A stretch of DNA of 64,000 nucleotides, taken from contig NZ_CP048113.1 in assembly GCF_010093065.1 (NCBI RefSeq), forward strand, positions 5,518,001 to 5,582,000, written 5' to 3'. This document shows positions 62,013 to 64,000 of this stretch, in pieces. Source of the stretch: Chitinophaga agri (GTDB lineage Bacteria; Bacteroidota; Bacteroidia; Chitinophagales; Chitinophagaceae). Within the stretch, counting starts at the first letter, position 1; each line of letters opens with the position of its first letter. A program made the position numbers and the translations under genes. Under the pieces are notes generated by a model, which did not search any database, was not told the origin of the DNA, and was given only the letters and a program-made list of their open reading frames with translations.

Positions 62013-62236
62013 TGCGTATTTATAAAACGGCTGTAAATGTACAAATTAGAAGGGAAGTTCTGTAGTGTTACCCTGCCATGAAGAATGCAGTAATTAAAGA
62101 ACTGTTTGGCGGTCTCTTTATCTCTTTGATATACGGCATCCCGGAATGTTTTCAGCTGGTCTATCCAGGACTGGGCGAAGCCGTTTGTGGTAACTGCGAA
62201 TAACAGTAGTAGCAGGTAAGGGATGATTCTTTTCAT
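62009..62236 (-). CDS. Short secreted protein of unknown function, possibly truncated
   Basis: These 75 residues have a signal peptide (MKRIIPYLLLLLFAVTTNGFAQ) and a ~50-residue mature part with a helix WIDQLKTFRDAVYQRDKETAKQ (shown here over a predicted helix) and a hydrophobic end. It looks like the N-terminus of a longer protein and may be cut short by a frameshift or be a natural small protein. It overlaps the next gene by 4 bases. Confidence 0.55.
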   Translation of the reverse strand: MKRIIPYLLLLLFAVTTNGFAQSWIDQLKTFRDAVYQRDKETAKQFFNYCILHGRVTLQNFPSNLYIYSRFINTQ

Positions 62237-62379
62237 CTTGGGATAAGTTTCAGTAGCAAATATGGATAATTTCTAAAGTTAACTTAAATAAAATAGGTAA
62301 AGCCACTCAATATGTCTCCCTGGCTGGTTAACAGTGTAACTTCTGTACTCCTGTATCGTTTCACGTTAAACCTGTCGTT

Positions 62380-62895
62380 ATGAAAATATACGTTTACCCT
62401 GTTCTATTACTGATAATCTGTAGTTTATTTATTGCCTGTAAGAAAGATATGGAGTACGCAGATAATTTCCATACCAGTGAGCGGGTGTGGAGTAACTTCA
62501 AAGCATCTGCTGGTAATTCATACAGTTACATGGTCACTACTGGTAGCTGGACCGGTACGGTGACAGAAACCGTCCTGACTGTCAGGAATGGGCAGGTGGT
62601 AGCGCGTTCTTATGTGCACAAAGAGCGGGAGGGCACCGGACCTCAGCTGGTGGTTCTCGCGCAGTGGGAGGAGAACAATACGGATCTCGGTTCACATCAG
62701 GAAGGAGCAAAGCCTTTTACGCTGGATGACATTTATGCGCAGGCGAAGAGTGACTGGCTGAAAAAGAGGGGCGACGCGAAAACCTACTTTGAGACTTTGA
62801 ATGGGGGAATGATCTCTCTATGTGGATATGTACCGGATGGATGTGCAGATGATTGTTTCAGAGGGATTACTATTGGATACATCAGGAAACTATAA
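62380..62895 (+). CDS. Lipoprotein of unknown function
   Basis: These 171 residues begin with a lipoprotein signal ending in LFIAC (C20). The mature part is beta-rich (SYMVTTGSWTGTVTETVLTV) with three more cysteines near the end (LCGYVPDGCADDC), which could form disulfides. I recognise no family. It is on the opposite strand from the paralogue cluster on both sides. Confidence 0.7.
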   Translation: MKIYVYPVLLLIICSLFIACKKDMEYADNFHTSERVWSNFKASAGNSYSYMVTTGSWTGTVTETVLTVRNGQVVARSYVHKEREGTGPQLVVLAQWEENNTDLGSHQEGAKPFTLDDIYAQAKSDWLKKRGDAKTYFETLNGGMISLCGYVPDGCADDCFRGITIGYIRKL

Positions 62896-62996
62896 GTTCT
62901 ATGGCACACAACCGGTAAGGGCATCCGCTGTTACTGATGCCCTTACTGGTGCTATTACCTTGCTGGAATGACGTATCTATCTCAGTGCTGATATAC

Positions 62997-63040
62997 ACAT
63001 AAAAGGAAAGCTGTCGGTACTGACAGCTTTCCTTTTATGT
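62997..63040 (-). terminator. Terminator after the second proline-tailed gene
   Basis: A 19-base perfect stem (62997-63015 with 63022-63040, loop GGTACT) lies 30 bases beyond the minus-strand stop. Confidence 0.8.
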
Positions 63041-63069
63041 TATAGCGATTATCCTTGTAAGAGCACTCC

Positions 63070-63684
63070 TTAGCGCCCGGGCGGTGGTGGTGGTGGCGGA
63101 GGAGGAGGAGGAGCGAGTTTTTCCTCTTCCTGCATCTTCTGTATCTCATCCTTACGTACGTCTTTAAGTCGCTTTACAAATGAGACATATTTTTTAAGCA
63201 TCTTAGGGTCTGATATGATAATGATGTTTTTAATCCGCTGTGTGCCTTTTTTATTGCCGGTAATATTATCATCATAGATCAGTTTTATAACCCCGAATAC
63301 CTGAATCCCCCCTTTACTATCATCCCTCAGATAGATATTTTCCACCCAGGGGCTTTCCTTCGCATGATCAGGATCCATATTAAAGGGAAACACGGGAGCG
63401 CCGTTTTTATCGAAATCGTTAGGCAGACTGTTTTTAAAAGCAATGGCCGGTTTGTCCAGGCTGTCCAGGTTAATATGGTTTTCCGGACTCAGTCGTTGCT
63501 TGAATGATAGATTTTTTGTGAACGATATTCTTCCCATCACGGAAGCATACATGCAGCTATATTCCTGGAAGTACTGCCATGACTGGACTTTGTCCTCACG
63601 ATTGAATAGCTGATAAATATAGGATTGAGAGAATGCCTGAATGGTTCCCAGTTGGAGGACCGCCATCCATAGTATTTTTTTCAT
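63070..63684 (-). CDS. Secreted protein of unknown function, proline-tailed paralogue B
   Basis: These 204 residues have the same leader type as the paralogue at 61022 (MKKILWMAVLQLGTIQAFSQ), INLDSLD, DDSKGGIQVF and LKKYVSFVKRL, then EEEKLA and eleven consecutive prolines followed by GR. The proline codons are mixed (CCT, CCG, CCA, CCC), so it is not a simple single-codon repeat. It would need EF-P for efficient translation. Function is unknown. Confidence 0.78.
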   Translation of the reverse strand: MKKILWMAVLQLGTIQAFSQSYIYQLFNREDKVQSWQYFQEYSCMYASVMGRISFTKNLSFKQRLSPENHINLDSLDKPAIAFKNSLPNDFDKNGAPVFPFNMDPDHAKESPWVENIYLRDDSKGGIQVFGVIKLIYDDNITGNKKGTQRIKNIIIISDPKMLKKYVSFVKRLKDVRKDEIQKMQEEEKLAPPPPPPPPPPPGR

Positions 63685-64000
63685 TCGGGTATAGGTTTGG
63701 GGTGCAATAATACTTAATCGGCCGGATTATCACTCCTACCGCTGTAGAGGAATGCATCAGGCGTGAAACGACAACTGGATATTAAAGGTCTCTGGTATGA
63801 TGTACTCAGGTGTAAGCTTATCATTTGTTGTTGTAAAAAATAATGAAATTCAGTAAGTTGTATTTTTGTTTATCCCTTATGCGCCTATGGGGTAATGCTT
63901 TTGCAGGGGTAGATACCTGCTAATTTTCGATGCAGCAAAATGAAAAATGTTTGGATACATGAGCAAATAGGTTATAAATTCGCTTTGTCCTGGTGACATT
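63685..64000. other. Terminal intergenic region without a gene
   Basis: No open frame of use was found. TATTTTTG at 63861-63868 matches the plus-strand -7 element and may serve a gene beyond the window, but no -33 box lies at the right distance. Confidence 0.4.

Noticed and set aside
63100..63115. GGT/GGA-rich simple repeat taken for a microsatellite
   Set aside because: It encodes the eleven-proline tail of the protein on the minus strand, with mixed codons, so it is coding sequence.

Overview
The window looks like a chromosomal segment of a Bacteroidota bacterium of the Chitinophaga type. The evidence is the short single-chain primary sigma factor, promoters of the TTTG-N19/20-TAnnTTTG form in front of housekeeping genes, a type IX secretion sorting domain on a GH9 cellulase, LptF/LptG-type permeases, many AraC and two-component regulators, and moderate GC content. 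The genus is an inference; no 16S gene is present. I saw no insertion sequence, prophage or CRISPR array.

Layout. 1-6300: end of an AraC regulator, then a minus-strand operon that joins an E1/ThiF-like adenylating protein, a GNAT-like acyltransferase, a 7TMR-DISM sensor kinase, a receiver-kinase hybrid and a lone receiver. 6705-12613: exported Mn-type superoxide dismutase, GT39 glycosyltransferase, PAP2 phosphatase, LptF/G permease, a START-like protein and an unknown gene. 12983-21183: a plus-strand housekeeping block (primary sigma factor, ffh, rpsP-rimM-trmD-rplS, tatA, gatA, MltD-like lytic transglycosylase). 21439-29589: cation/proton antiporter, Tat-exported phospholipase C, a SufE-like protein without its cysteine, a DUF4349 protein and topoisomerase III. 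29635-35113: a cNMP-domain kinase paired with a receiver/glutaredoxin-like/thioredoxin-reductase-like fusion, an esterase and an AraC regulator.

35478-41488: two consecutive sigma-54 activators (one with four GAF-like domains, one with a receiver), then a hydrolase and an OsmC protein behind a primary-sigma-type promoter. 41539-47456: Gfo/Idh/MocA oxidoreductase, small membrane protein, hydrolases, AraC and HxlR regulators, a tRNA-like relic and tRNA-Glu. 47558-56569: a pseudo-receiver, a GT-C-like membrane protein, a ClC channel with altered motifs, a dienelactone hydrolase lipoprotein, a PAS kinase convergent with a receiver, a GH16 lipoprotein, and a Crp-like regulator divergent from a DJ-1/PfpI protein across a perfect CRP-type palindrome. 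56739-64000: fatty acid hydroxylase, T9SS-exported GH9 cellulase, a 99-base inverted array of 11-base repeats, and a cluster of small secreted or lipoprotein unknowns including two paralogues with proline tails.

The main themes are signal transduction and cell-envelope or secreted functions around a conserved translation/secretion core. The strongest candidates for something undescribed are the E1-like/GNAT/kinase operon at 654-6300 and the 11-base repeat inverted array at 60825-60924.
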